This document shows positions 55,145-63,315 of a stretch of 64,000 nucleotides of DNA, in pieces. Location: positions 62,001-126,000 of the forward strand of contig NZ_WSRZ01000014.1 of assembly GCF_009828585.1 (NCBI RefSeq), read 5' to 3'. This DNA comes from Shewanella litoralis (GTDB lineage: Bacteria; Pseudomonadota; Gammaproteobacteria; Enterobacterales; Shewanellaceae). The notes under the pieces were generated by a model. The model did no database searches and was not told where the DNA came from. It saw only the letters and a list, made by a program, of their open reading frames with translations. Positions within the stretch are counted from its first letter, which is position 1, and each line of letters begins with the position of its first letter. The translations under genes and the position numbers were made by a program.

Positions 55145-56011
55145 TTATTTTGCTGCTTTTTGGGCCGCTAATACTTTTTCCATTGGCGGTACAATTGACA
55201 CTGGGTCTAAACGCATTTGGAACCAGTTTAAACGCCAATCTAAATGCGGACCTGTCACGCGGCCTGTAGCGCCAATCTCAGCCACTTTATCGCCCTGCAC
55301 AACGGTGTCGCCAACCTTTAAATACAATTTACTTAAATGTAAAAATGTTGAACTCACCCCATAACCATGGTCAATAATCACCGTACCACCAGAATAAAAC
55401 ATATCAGGTTCCGCAAGGGTAATCACCCCATCTGCAGGTGCCACAACAACAGTACCTGTTGGGCGGGCAACGTCTACGCCAAAGTGTGGGTTACCAGGCA
55501 CATCGTTGTACACACGCTGACTGCCATAAACACCCGAAATACGTCCAGTTACCGGCCAAATAAATGACTGCATAAAAGCGTGTTGCTCGCTAAAGATATC
55601 TCTTGCAGCTCGTGTTTGTAGCGCATCTTTTGCTGCTCTGGCCTGCGCCACAGGATCGGGCTTCATGATTTTTTGGCTAATCCCAGTCACGCGGTCAATT
55701 TTGTATTGTTTGGTTGCAATTTTAAGCGGCTTTATTTCGGTTAGCCCGTCAGGGTAAGTCACTTTGAAGAGTTGGTCGACTACGGCATCGCGATCAAAAC
55801 CTATCGCAAACTGACCATGAGGGGTGACTTTTACTGCTTCACCATTGAGTAATATTTTACTGCCTGCAGGCACGGTACCTCTGACTAATGCCCCTTGCTC
55901 AAATTTTCCTTCAAATGTGACAGCGACCACTGAAGCGCTAAACCCCAATGCACTCGCCATCAGTAAGAGGGCAGCAGACATCACTTTACCAGAAGATTTT
56001 TTTAATAACAT
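55145..56011 (-). CDS. M23-family metallopeptidase (LytM domain)
   Basis: 288-aa exported protein with a signal peptide (MSAALLLMASALGFSASVVAV region). A beta-rich N-terminal domain is followed by a LytM peptidase domain: HFGVDVARPTG (first His and Asp ligands) and TFLHLSKL. In the last motif the usual HLH is HLD (TGRVTGPHLDWRLNWF), a known variation in one proteobacterial subfamily. The enzyme cuts or remodels peptidoglycan cross-bridges if active; the changed residue is not a primary zinc ligand in the first site. Confidence 0.88.
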   Translation of the reverse strand: MLLKKSSGKVMSAALLLMASALGFSASVVAVTFEGKFEQGALVRGTVPAGSKILLNGEAVKVTPHGQFAIGFDRDAVVDQLFKVTYPDGLTEIKPLKIATKQYKIDRVTGISQKIMKPDPVAQARAAKDALQTRAARDIFSEQHAFMQSFIWPVTGRISGVYGSQRVYNDVPGNPHFGVDVARPTGTVVVAPADGVITLAEPDMFYSGGTVIIDHGYGVSSTFLHLSKLYLKVGDTVVQGDKVAEIGATGRVTGPHLDWRLNWFQMRLDPVSIVPPMEKVLAAQKAAK

Positions 56012-56037
56012 GACACCGCATTCCTTGTAAAATAGAT

Positions 56038-56064
56038 AAAAAAAGGGCCACCTTTTGGCAGCCC
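56038..56064 (-). terminator. Terminator of the QueD-like gene
   Basis: On the minus strand GGGCTGCC, loop AAAA, GGTGGCCC (two G-T wobbles), then seven T. Confidence 0.85.
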
Positions 56065-56079
56065 GTTTATATTACTCGA

Positions 56080-56952
56080 TTAACCTTTTACCGCAATGGC
56101 CCCTTTACCAATACCTTCATACGCAATCACTTTAAAGTGACTTTCTGGCACTTTATTCGCCAGGGTATTGGCCATGTAATCTGCCAGCAATTCAACGGTG
56201 GTATCGTGTGGGATTAAATCACAGCATGCTTTTGGCATAGCAAGTTGAAAATCGCCTTGAGGCGCCATGTAATGAAAACCAAAATGGCTTTCATCGCTAA
56301 TGCTGGTTTGCTTAGACAATTCGAGAGAACTCACCGACACGAGATCTTCTTCAGTGCCAAGATACACATCTTGCCAACGGTCAGCCCAATATTGATCCCA
56401 TTTAGGCTCGGCGATACCGTTTTCAAATACCGTAACGGGACTGCGATGACCATGCGCAATTCGTTGACAGTTACCGTCGTGTTTGCGTAAACCATGACTG
56501 TAATGGTAAAACGGCGTGTTGAGTACTTCACTGCGTAACGTTAGGCTAATGCCTTGTACGTTATCGGGTAAGACTTCACGCAAGGCTTTTTTAAGAAAGT
56601 CATTCACACTTTCAAAATCAATAATTTCAGTTGGAATAAGCGCAAATGCTTGCGACGGGCACGCTAAATGAATGTCGCCTTTTTGGCTTGAGAAATCCAT
56701 CCATACCCGATCACCCTTTTGTTGCCAGCGCACTTCACTGCACGCTGTTGGAATCAGCAAACGATGATCGGCAACATCGTCAATGGTATTTTTAATGGTG
56801 CGTTTTACTTTCGCAAAATCCAATACCATATTTTGGTCATCTAAGCCGCCGTCGAGTAATACATCGACAATCCAGCTTTCGCCTACCATGCCGCGTATTG
56901 GACACAGGTAAGAAAAATCGATAACGGTTAAATCTTTTACAAACAGTTGCAT
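56080..56952 (-). CDS. 6-carboxytetrahydropterin synthase-like protein (QueD family, two domains)
   Basis: 290-aa protein of the 6-pyruvoyl-tetrahydropterin synthase superfamily, two tandem T-fold halves. The first half has MVLDFAKVKRTIKNTIDDVADHRLLIP, the QueD strand with DF and DHR, but no HGH zinc motif. The second has HYSHGLRKHDGNCQRIAHGHRS, with the zinc histidines and a nearby catalytic cysteine (GNCQRIAHGH), then a second domain end. The fusion is about twice the length of QueD (about 120 aa). It may act in queuosine or folate-related pterin chemistry; substrate unproven. Monocistronic with its own terminator. Confidence 0.8.
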   Translation of the reverse strand: MQLFVKDLTVIDFSYLCPIRGMVGESWIVDVLLDGGLDDQNMVLDFAKVKRTIKNTIDDVADHRLLIPTACSEVRWQQKGDRVWMDFSSQKGDIHLACPSQAFALIPTEIIDFESVNDFLKKALREVLPDNVQGISLTLRSEVLNTPFYHYSHGLRKHDGNCQRIAHGHRSPVTVFENGIAEPKWDQYWADRWQDVYLGTEEDLVSVSSLELSKQTSISDESHFGFHYMAPQGDFQLAMPKACCDLIPHDTTVELLADYMANTLANKVPESHFKVIAYEGIGKGAIAVKG

Positions 56953-57403
56953 TAATGCTCCTAGGCGGAAAAACAGTCCACCTCAGTATAAATGTATCCC
57001 GAATGGCACATGCCAATGGAAAAGGTATCTTATGACGTCTTTATAAATCCACCGACATTCTAAACAAAAGCCTGTCACGGAGCGAGCAAACATGTGAGAT
57101 TAGTGAAAAAAACTTGTAGATGCTTAATGCGTATGCAGTAGGAAAAGTGCACTGTGCTTAGGTGCAATCATCAGCTGGGGTCGTTGAAATTTTGCTCGAG
57201 CTCTGCCGTAAAAAAAACCACTAGCAAGCTGATTATAATGAAACTCTGGCAACACAATAGGAAATAAATCATCAATGAAGACATTCGCTTATCTCTAAAA
57301 TCCTTTTGTTGTACAGTAACAAACAATTGTGCAAATACTGTGCAGATATTTAGGAGATAAGGTCAGTCATTCAAGATAACACTGTGTTGCTTTTCTCTGG
57401 GCA
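56953..57403. other. 451-bp intergenic region
   Basis: Contains the upstream side of the QueD-like gene. A TATAAT at 57234-57239 (+) lacks a good -35. No gene, RNA or repeat could be supported. Confidence 0.5.
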
Positions 57404-58108
57404 TTACTCGACTTTGTATCCGACGCCATAAATAGAGTGCAGCACTTCTTTTTGTTTGGTGACTTGTGCCAGTTTATGGCGTAAATTTTTCACGTGACTG
57501 TCTATCGTTCGAGAGCTCACAATACGGTCATCGACATAACACACTTGCATTAAACTGTCGCGAGAGTGCACCACACCGGGACGTTTTAGCATTGTTTGTA
57601 GCAACCTAAATTCAACCGGTGTTAACTCAACTTCTTGCTTATCAACATGGCATTTAAAGCGCTCAATATTCAAGTCGATGTGTTTGTAACGAATAATTTG
57701 TTCATTTTGACTGCCTTGGGTATTTTCAACCCGTCTTAAAATGGTTTTTACTCTCGCAACAACTTCTCTTGCCGAAAACGGTTTACATACATAGTCATCG
57801 GCCCCCAGTTCTAATCCCATTAATCGATCAATTTCATCTACGCGCGCCGTTAACATCAAGATAGGCATCATTGAAAACTGACGAATTTCGCGGCAAATGG
57901 TTAAACCATCTTTGTAAGGCAACATTAAATCTAAAATCACAAAATCGATCGATTGCGTTTTAATGGTTTCAATGACATCTCGACCGTCGTACTGTACTTG
58001 GGTGTTAAACCCTTCTAATTGCAAAAAATCCACCAGGATCTGGGCAATCTTAGGTTCATCTTCAACCACTAATACGGTCATTGGCTGTTGATGAGCAAAT
58101 CCACTCAT
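57404..58108 (-). CDS. OmpR/PhoB-family response regulator
   Basis: 234 aa from ATG 58108 (AAGGAAG 5 nt upstream; a GTG at 58114 has none). The receiver has the phosphoacceptor D60 (FVILDLMLP), acidic pocket EDE, and K109 (DDYVCKPFS). The winged-helix DNA-binding domain has LTPVEFRLLQTMLKRPG and SRTIDSHVKNLRHKL. It follows the sensor kinase immediately, so they form a two-component pair. Confidence 0.95.
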   Translation of the reverse strand: MSGFAHQQPMTVLVVEDEPKIAQILVDFLQLEGFNTQVQYDGRDVIETIKTQSIDFVILDLMLPYKDGLTICREIRQFSMMPILMLTARVDEIDRLMGLELGADDYVCKPFSAREVVARVKTILRRVENTQGSQNEQIIRYKHIDLNIERFKCHVDKQEVELTPVEFRLLQTMLKRPGVVHSRDSLMQVCYVDDRIVSSRTIDSHVKNLRHKLAQVTKQKEVLHSIYGVGYKVE

Positions 58109-58110
58109 AA

Positions 58111-59607
58111 TCACTTCCTTAACAAAGGTAATTGAACTTTAATGCACAATCCGCCCATAGATGATGGGGTTGCGGTAATACTTCCGTTGTGGGCTTCGAC
58201 AATATTTTTACAGATCGTCAGCCCTAAACCAGCACCACTGCCTCTTCGCGTTCTTGCTACATCCTGACGATACAAGGGTTCAAATAAATGCTCACATTCT
58301 TCGATTGTCGCACTGGGCTTGGTGTCATTAATGGTTAAGCAAATTGTGTTTGCTTGCTGGGTTAACTGCACGTTAATTTCGCCAGGGCTGTCGGTATAGG
58401 CCATCGCATTCATCAATAAATTAATAAATAATTGTTCTAAACGCCTAACATCAGCAGACACCAATAGCATTGGCCTAATCTGTTTACTCAGAGTGAGGCC
58501 TTTGTCATGTATAGAGGCGGCAATGCTGTTCAAGGTACTGTCCAGCGAGTCGCTAATATTAACCGTTGTTAAGTGATAGCGGAGTCCACCGACATCAGAC
58601 AAGGACAACTCATATAAGTCGTCTACCAAATGTTTCATTCTCAGCACTTCTTGCTCAATCGAAGTTAACTGAGTTGAGTCAAACGCTCGGATCCCCGCTT
58701 TAATCGAATCGATTTCGCCGCATAAAATACTCAAAGGTGTGCGTAATTCATGTGAGATATCAGCTAGCCAACGATTTTTTGCACTGCGGTTTTTAGCGAG
58801 TGTCATTGCCAGATGATCGATGTTGGCCATGAGTTGCCCAAGCTCGTCGGCGCGCTGAGTATCCATAACGCGCTGATCATAATCGCCCTTAGATAAATAA
58901 GACACGCCTAACATCACTTGCTTAACAGGCACCAATAAAAAGCGCGCTAACCACCACGCTAATGTACTGGCCAATAATAAGCACAACAGGCCGATACCAA
59001 CGCTCGTCCAACGCTGCTGCTGGGCAAATGCTGTAGCCGATGATGAGACTATCTCTCGCACAGGATTACTAAATAGGTAACCTACAACTTGCTGGTTATA
59101 CACTAACGGGTAACTAATGGTGTCGGCCTTTTTATCAATGACAGCACCAGCAATATATTGCGCTTCTGCCGAATATAATCCGGTTGGTGGTCCAGCGCGA
59201 TGATTAGAAGGTCCTGGTCGCATATGCGGTGGCGGCACTCGAGGTCCTTGGCGTTGTGGGTAATTTAATCGCCCGATCGGACGAGGCGGCATATTCACAC
59301 CATTAGCATTATTGTCTCGAGGTGCTCTTGGTAACGGAGAGTGAGCAGAAATGGTTTGATTTAACCCGTTTTGGCTAAGTTTATGCCAGCTGAGTATGGA
59401 GTTGCCTTCTTCTATCTGTGGCGGCAAACTGGCAGCATAAAGTGTCAATATCTGTTCAGACAAGCTGGCCAGACGCTCTTGTTCTAAGCTATTAATGTAA
59501 TCTAAAAAACCCTGATCAAAGCTCCACCTCGCTAACGATAACGTGGCGATAAGCACAATACTGGTTAAGCCAACAAAGGCTAAGAATAGTTTTTGGGATA
59601 TTTGCAT
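58111..59607 (-). CDS. Sensor histidine kinase with Pro/Arg-rich periplasmic loop
   Basis: 498 aa from ATG 59607 (MQISQKLF; an upstream in-frame start at 59628 is less likely). Helix 1 (about 7-24), a periplasmic loop of about 170 residues including a Pro/Arg/Gly-rich disordered stretch (about 92-142), helix 2 (about 202-222), HAMP, then H286 (ISHELRTP), N box NLLMNAMAY and G box GSGAGLGL. BaeS-like by organisation. The low-complexity loop is unusual for such sensors. The two small divergent genes also encode Pro-rich proteins. Confidence 0.93.
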   Translation of the reverse strand: MQISQKLFLAFVGLTSIVLIATLSLARWSFDQGFLDYINSLEQERLASLSEQILTLYAASLPPQIEEGNSILSWHKLSQNGLNQTISAHSPLPRAPRDNNANGVNMPPRPIGRLNYPQRQGPRVPPPHMRPGPSNHRAGPPTGLYSAEAQYIAGAVIDKKADTISYPLVYNQQVVGYLFSNPVREIVSSSATAFAQQQRWTSVGIGLLCLLLASTLAWWLARFLLVPVKQVMLGVSYLSKGDYDQRVMDTQRADELGQLMANIDHLAMTLAKNRSAKNRWLADISHELRTPLSILCGEIDSIKAGIRAFDSTQLTSIEQEVLRMKHLVDDLYELSLSDVGGLRYHLTTVNISDSLDSTLNSIAASIHDKGLTLSKQIRPMLLVSADVRRLEQLFINLLMNAMAYTDSPGEINVQLTQQANTICLTINDTKPSATIEECEHLFEPLYRQDVARTRRGSGAGLGLTICKNIVEAHNGSITATPSSMGGLCIKVQLPLLRK

Positions 59608-59662
59608 AAAATACAGTATAACCAGCAATATAACGCCACACTAGTGACGCATAAAATATGAT

Positions 59663-59699
59663 CACAATCTCCTTAAATTCTGCACATTTCCTCCACATT
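59663..59699. promoter_or_regulatory. Candidate response-regulator half-sites
   Basis: CACAAT (59663-59668), CACATT (59683-59688) and CACATT (59694-59699): spacings of 20 and 11 bp place them on one helix face. They lie between the sensor kinase and the small-protein operon, just upstream of a TATATT (59707-59712). Confidence 0.45.
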
Positions 59700-59742
59700 G
59701 TTGGTTTATATTACCTTAAGTAACCCATTTAGGAGTGTCATC

Positions 59743-60006
59743 ATGACCCTTAACCCAATCAACATCACTTTACTGACATTGAGTTTAGTTGCCTCTGCAG
59801 CTGTGTTTGCTAATCCGCCCGGTGGCAAACCACCACAAGAGGCGATTGATGCCTGTGCAAGCAGTTCTGAAAACAGCCAGGTCAGCTTTGAAACGCCTCG
59901 TGGTGATACCCTTGAAGCAACCTGTAAAATGATAGATGGTGAATTAGTCGCAGTGCCAGACAATGCGCCAGACGACATGAAGCAACCACCAAAAAAACGT
60001 AGTTAA
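59743..60006 (+). CDS. Small exported Cys/Pro-rich protein
   Basis: 87 aa from ATG 59743 (AGGAGT 6 nt upstream). Signal peptide MTLNPINITLLTLSLVASAAVFAN. The mature part starts PPGGKPPQEAIDACASSSE, followed by VSFETPRGDTLEATCKMIDGELVAVP, with two cysteines that could pair. I recall a widespread unnamed family of this pattern, but have no function for it. It is divergent from the two-component genes and probably regulated by them. Confidence 0.78.
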   Translation: MTLNPINITLLTLSLVASAAVFANPPGGKPPQEAIDACASSSENSQVSFETPRGDTLEATCKMIDGELVAVPDNAPDDMKQPPKKRS

Positions 60007-60028
60007 CGCTAATTGTTAAGGAGTGAAT

Positions 60029-60388
60029 ATGCAAGTGACTAGCGGCAGTACCTCGATGCAAATGACATCGACTGAGAGTACTCAACGTCCACCTCGTCCT
60101 GACGGTCCACCACCGCCAAAGGGTGGCGTACCACCAGGATTAGACAGTGCAGTGTCGACATTGACAGAAGAAGAGCAGCAATCAACGACAGAGATGCTTG
60201 CATCGTTAACTGAAGAACAGCAAATTGAATTAAAGTCAGTTTTAGATGAGTTAAAGCCAATGACTGAAGGATTATCTGATGATGATATCGGCAGTATTTT
60301 TTATGAAGCTTTAAACAGCATTTACAATGGTGGCGAGACACAAACCGCTAGCAGTACATCAGCAGTGAATGTAGACGTATACGCATAA
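60029..60388 (+). CDS. Small Pro-rich, acidic protein
   Basis: 119 aa from ATG 60029 (AAGGAG 5 nt upstream; an earlier GTG overlaps the ribosome site). No signal peptide. The N-terminus is low-complexity (TSTESTQRPPRPDGPPPPKGG), and the C-terminal half is acidic and helical (LTEEEQQSTTEMLASLTEEQQIELKSVLDEL and GLSDDDIGSIFYEALNSI). No family recognised. It is in one operon with the small exported protein (22 bp apart) and ends in a terminator. Confidence 0.75.
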   Translation: MQVTSGSTSMQMTSTESTQRPPRPDGPPPPKGGVPPGLDSAVSTLTEEEQQSTTEMLASLTEEQQIELKSVLDELKPMTEGLSDDDIGSIFYEALNSIYNGGETQTASSTSAVNVDVYA

Positions 60389-60410
60389 CACTCCTGCGCA
60401 TACAGTAATA

Positions 60411-60440
60411 AAAGCCAGCAGGTAAAATGCTGGCTTTATC
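60411..60440. terminator. Bidirectional terminator
   Basis: Stem AAAGCCAGCA/TGCTGGCTTT with loop GGTAAAA, between the small Pro-rich gene and the convergent GGDEF-EAL gene. Confidence 0.8.
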
Positions 60441-60456
60441 ATTTTTATGCCAATAT

Positions 60457-62955
60457 CTACGGTTTCATATTTGCCACTAGTGGTAAAAAATCGACTAAAG
60501 CATCTGGTAATCTTGGCTTACTGTACAAATATCCTTGCGCTAAATCGCAGCCATTAGCACGTAGAAAATCGGCTTGGGCTTGCGTTTCGACTCCTTCAGC
60601 AATAATTTGTAAGTTTAATGCATGACCAAGTGCAATGACGGCTTTGGCAATGGCCGTATTATTGGAGTCGTGCGGAATATCGCGTACAAAAGACTGATCG
60701 ATTTTCAATTTATCGATAGGAAGTTTTTTCAGATAGTTAAGCGAAGAATAACCTGTACCAAAGTCATCAATACTTAACGCAATACCCATGGCTCCCAATA
60801 ATTTTAAATCACGAATAATGGCTTCGGGATCATGCATCATGCACGACTCGGTCACTTCGAGTTCTAAGTGTTTAGCAGGTAAGCCGGTTTCTAATAAAAT
60901 GCGCCTCACTTGTTCGACAAAATCACTTCGTTGTATTTGTAAACTGGCAACGTTAACCGAAATTCGCTCAAACGTTTTCCCCTGAGTTAGCCATTCAACA
61001 CCCTGCAAACAGGCGGTTTTTAATACCCACAAGCCCATTCCCCATATTAAACCGATTTTTTCTGCTAACGGAATAAATTCGCCAGGAGAGATATCGCCTA
61101 AAATAGGATCATGCCAGCGCATGAGCGCTTCAAAGCCACAAGGAGTTAAATCATCCAGTTTAAGCTTAGGCTGATACACAAGATAAAAATCGTCATTGGC
61201 AATGGCCTGATGCATCGCAGTTTGCAATTTCAATTGCGCAACCGCTTGCTTGGTCATTGACTCGGTATAAAACGCATAGTTATTGCGCCCATCTAGTTTT
61301 GCACGGTGCATTGCCGCGTCGGCATTACGTAATAGGCTGTCATGGTCATCACCGTCACTAGGATAGATAGCGACTCCCATACTGGCGGTTAATCTAACCG
61401 ATTGAGCGTTATCGAGTATAAAAGGCCGCTCAAATACACTGCGGATTTTATCTATCGATGATGTCACAGAGTCGGTACCCATAATGCTAGGCAGCATCAC
61501 GACAAACTCATCACCGCTTAACCGTGCAAGCACGTCAAAATCAGATAACGCGTAAGATAAGCGCTTAGCTAACTCAATCAAAATTTCATCACCAATCACA
61601 TGCCCTAAGCTGTCATTGATGTGTTTGAAGAAATCGATATCTAAAAATAAAATCGCTAACTGCTTTTTGGCTCTATTTGAATGATTTAACTCTTGTTCCA
61701 CTAATGACATAAACTGCATGCGGTTAGGCAGTTGTGTTAAAGCGTCAAAGTAAGCGAGGTTTTTTAGCTTTTCTTCGTTTTGTTTTTGCGCTGAAATATC
61801 TGCAAATACTGCGACGTAGTATTGAATAATATTTTGTTTGTCAAACACCGCACTAATGGTAATAGATTGTGGGAAGATGGCACCGTATTTGCGGCGGTTC
61901 CAAATCTCGCCGTGCCATTTTCCTTGCACTAACAAGGTATTCCATAAACGTTCAAAGAAGCTTTTAGGATGCCGCCCAGAGCTCAGCATGCTTGGGTTCC
62001 GCCCAATGACTTCTTCTCGGCTATAGCCTGTGATATCAGTAAACGCCTGATTAATTTCGGTAATATTGCCATCACTGTCGGTAATCACAACACCTTCCAC
62101 AGCATTTTGAAATACATTTGCGGCTAAAATTAGCTGCTCTTCAGCTTCTTTATGTTTGGCAATATTACGCGTCATACCTATAACTCCGAGGAGCTGGTTT
62201 TGAGCATCGTAAATTGGGGCTTTTATGGTTTCAAGCCACACTTTATTAAAATTCAGGTCAACTTCTTCACACTCAGACACCACGACTGTCGCACCCGTTT
62301 CGATTGCTAACTTATCGCCCTCAACAAAGGCTTCTGCTGTCCGCTGGTCAAATAAATCAAAGTCAGACTTACCCACTATTTGATCTGTCGATTTTCGCCA
62401 CGCACGTTCGACACTTTTATTACAACCAATATAAATTCCGTGAGTATTTTTAATCCAAATATGCTCATCAAAAGCGTTGATAAAAGCTTGCACGTCAACA
62501 ATATGAGTAATGCCTGGACTGTGCTTTAACCCTAGGTCACTACTATTAATATAGGTACGGATTGCACTACTTAACATATCAGCAATACGGATTTGAATGG
62601 CGCTCAAGGCTTGAAACATGTCAGGTTTGTCTAACGCGTGATTAACGGCACTAAAACTCAGGGCCGCAAGAATATGTCCCTCGCTATCACGAATTAACTG
62701 ATGATAAATATCGACTTTTGCTGTATTACCTTGATGCTCATTGTTAATGGCGACATTGATGTACTGTAACAAACTAATTTGATGTTGCTGGCGGGTACGG
62801 TCAGTTGCCCCCTGGCTGATGCAAAGGTCCTCTAAGCGATGTACCGCGGTATTAATTTGATTAAAAGTAATAGTGAGACGAAATTCGGCAGAAATGTCAT
62901 TAATCTCCTGCTGCCATTCTCTAAGTTGAGACTGAGAAATAGCTTCTTTCAGCAT
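60457..62955 (-). CDS. PAS-PAS-GGDEF-EAL cyclic-di-GMP protein
   Basis: 832-aa signalling protein. The N-terminal ~140 residues are a helical uncharacterised region; PAS domains at about 150-265 (DEHIWIKNTHGIYIGCNKS) and 280-390 (VFQNAVEGVVITDSDGNI). The GGDEF domain (about 400-560) has the variant ARLSGDEFVVM with S for the first G, which many active cyclases share. The EAL domain (about 575-825) has GFEALMRWHD, DDFGTGYSSLNYLKKLPIDKLKIDQSFV and the other metal-site residues. It could be bifunctional or mainly a phosphodiesterase. No transmembrane segment; intracellular signal. The upstream region holds a 15-bp tandem repeat. Confidence 0.95.
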   Translation of the reverse strand: MLKEAISQSQLREWQQEINDISAEFRLTITFNQINTAVHRLEDLCISQGATDRTRQQHQISLLQYINVAINNEHQGNTAKVDIYHQLIRDSEGHILAALSFSAVNHALDKPDMFQALSAIQIRIADMLSSAIRTYINSSDLGLKHSPGITHIVDVQAFINAFDEHIWIKNTHGIYIGCNKSVERAWRKSTDQIVGKSDFDLFDQRTAEAFVEGDKLAIETGATVVVSECEEVDLNFNKVWLETIKAPIYDAQNQLLGVIGMTRNIAKHKEAEEQLILAANVFQNAVEGVVITDSDGNITEINQAFTDITGYSREEVIGRNPSMLSSGRHPKSFFERLWNTLLVQGKWHGEIWNRRKYGAIFPQSITISAVFDKQNIIQYYVAVFADISAQKQNEEKLKNLAYFDALTQLPNRMQFMSLVEQELNHSNRAKKQLAILFLDIDFFKHINDSLGHVIGDEILIELAKRLSYALSDFDVLARLSGDEFVVMLPSIMGTDSVTSSIDKIRSVFERPFILDNAQSVRLTASMGVAIYPSDGDDHDSLLRNADAAMHRAKLDGRNNYAFYTESMTKQAVAQLKLQTAMHQAIANDDFYLVYQPKLKLDDLTPCGFEALMRWHDPILGDISPGEFIPLAEKIGLIWGMGLWVLKTACLQGVEWLTQGKTFERISVNVASLQIQRSDFVEQVRRILLETGLPAKHLELEVTESCMMHDPEAIIRDLKLLGAMGIALSIDDFGTGYSSLNYLKKLPIDKLKIDQSFVRDIPHDSNNTAIAKAVIALGHALNLQIIAEGVETQAQADFLRANGCDLAQGYLYSKPRLPDALVDFLPLVANMKP

Positions 62956-63036
62956 AACACCTTCCTAAATCAATATATTAATAATCACGGCTCTCTAGCT
63001 ACCTGTAGAGCAGTGGGATATTTGTTAAACCAGCGA

Positions 63037-63110
63037 CATAAGCTATAGAATCATAAGCTATAGAATCATAAGCTATAGAATCATAAGCTATAGAATCATA
63101 AGCTATAGAA
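63037..63110. repeat. 15-bp tandem repeat, five copies
   Basis: Unit CATAAGCTATAGAAT, four exact copies and a fifth lacking its last base, in perfect 15-bp phase. It lies 82 bp upstream of the start of the PAS-GGDEF-EAL gene. Confidence 0.97.
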
Positions 63111-63248
63111 ACAAAGTAAACCTAATACTGCTGCATATCTTAATCCAAACATAATCATCACAACAATCTAACTATATGCCATAAATCATGAAATCACGCT
63201 ATGTTTGAGTGATTTCATTGCAATAATCAATCATAAGTAAGGTCTTTA

Positions 63249-63280
63249 AAACAAATAAGGAGCACTAAGGCTCCTTATTT
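63249..63280 (-). terminator. htpX terminator
   Basis: AAATAAGGAGC/GCTCCTTATTT (63253-63263, 63270-63280), followed on the minus strand by TTTGTTTT. Confidence 0.8.
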
Positions 63281-63315
63281 AACTTTACCGTCTAAAAGAC
63301 TGTAAGTATTAGTGA

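Larger units (their letters stand above)
62956..63315. other. 360-bp intergenic region with tandem repeat
   Basis: Includes the tandem repeat (63037-63110) and the htpX terminator (63249-63280). Otherwise AT-rich; no gene supported. Confidence 0.6.
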
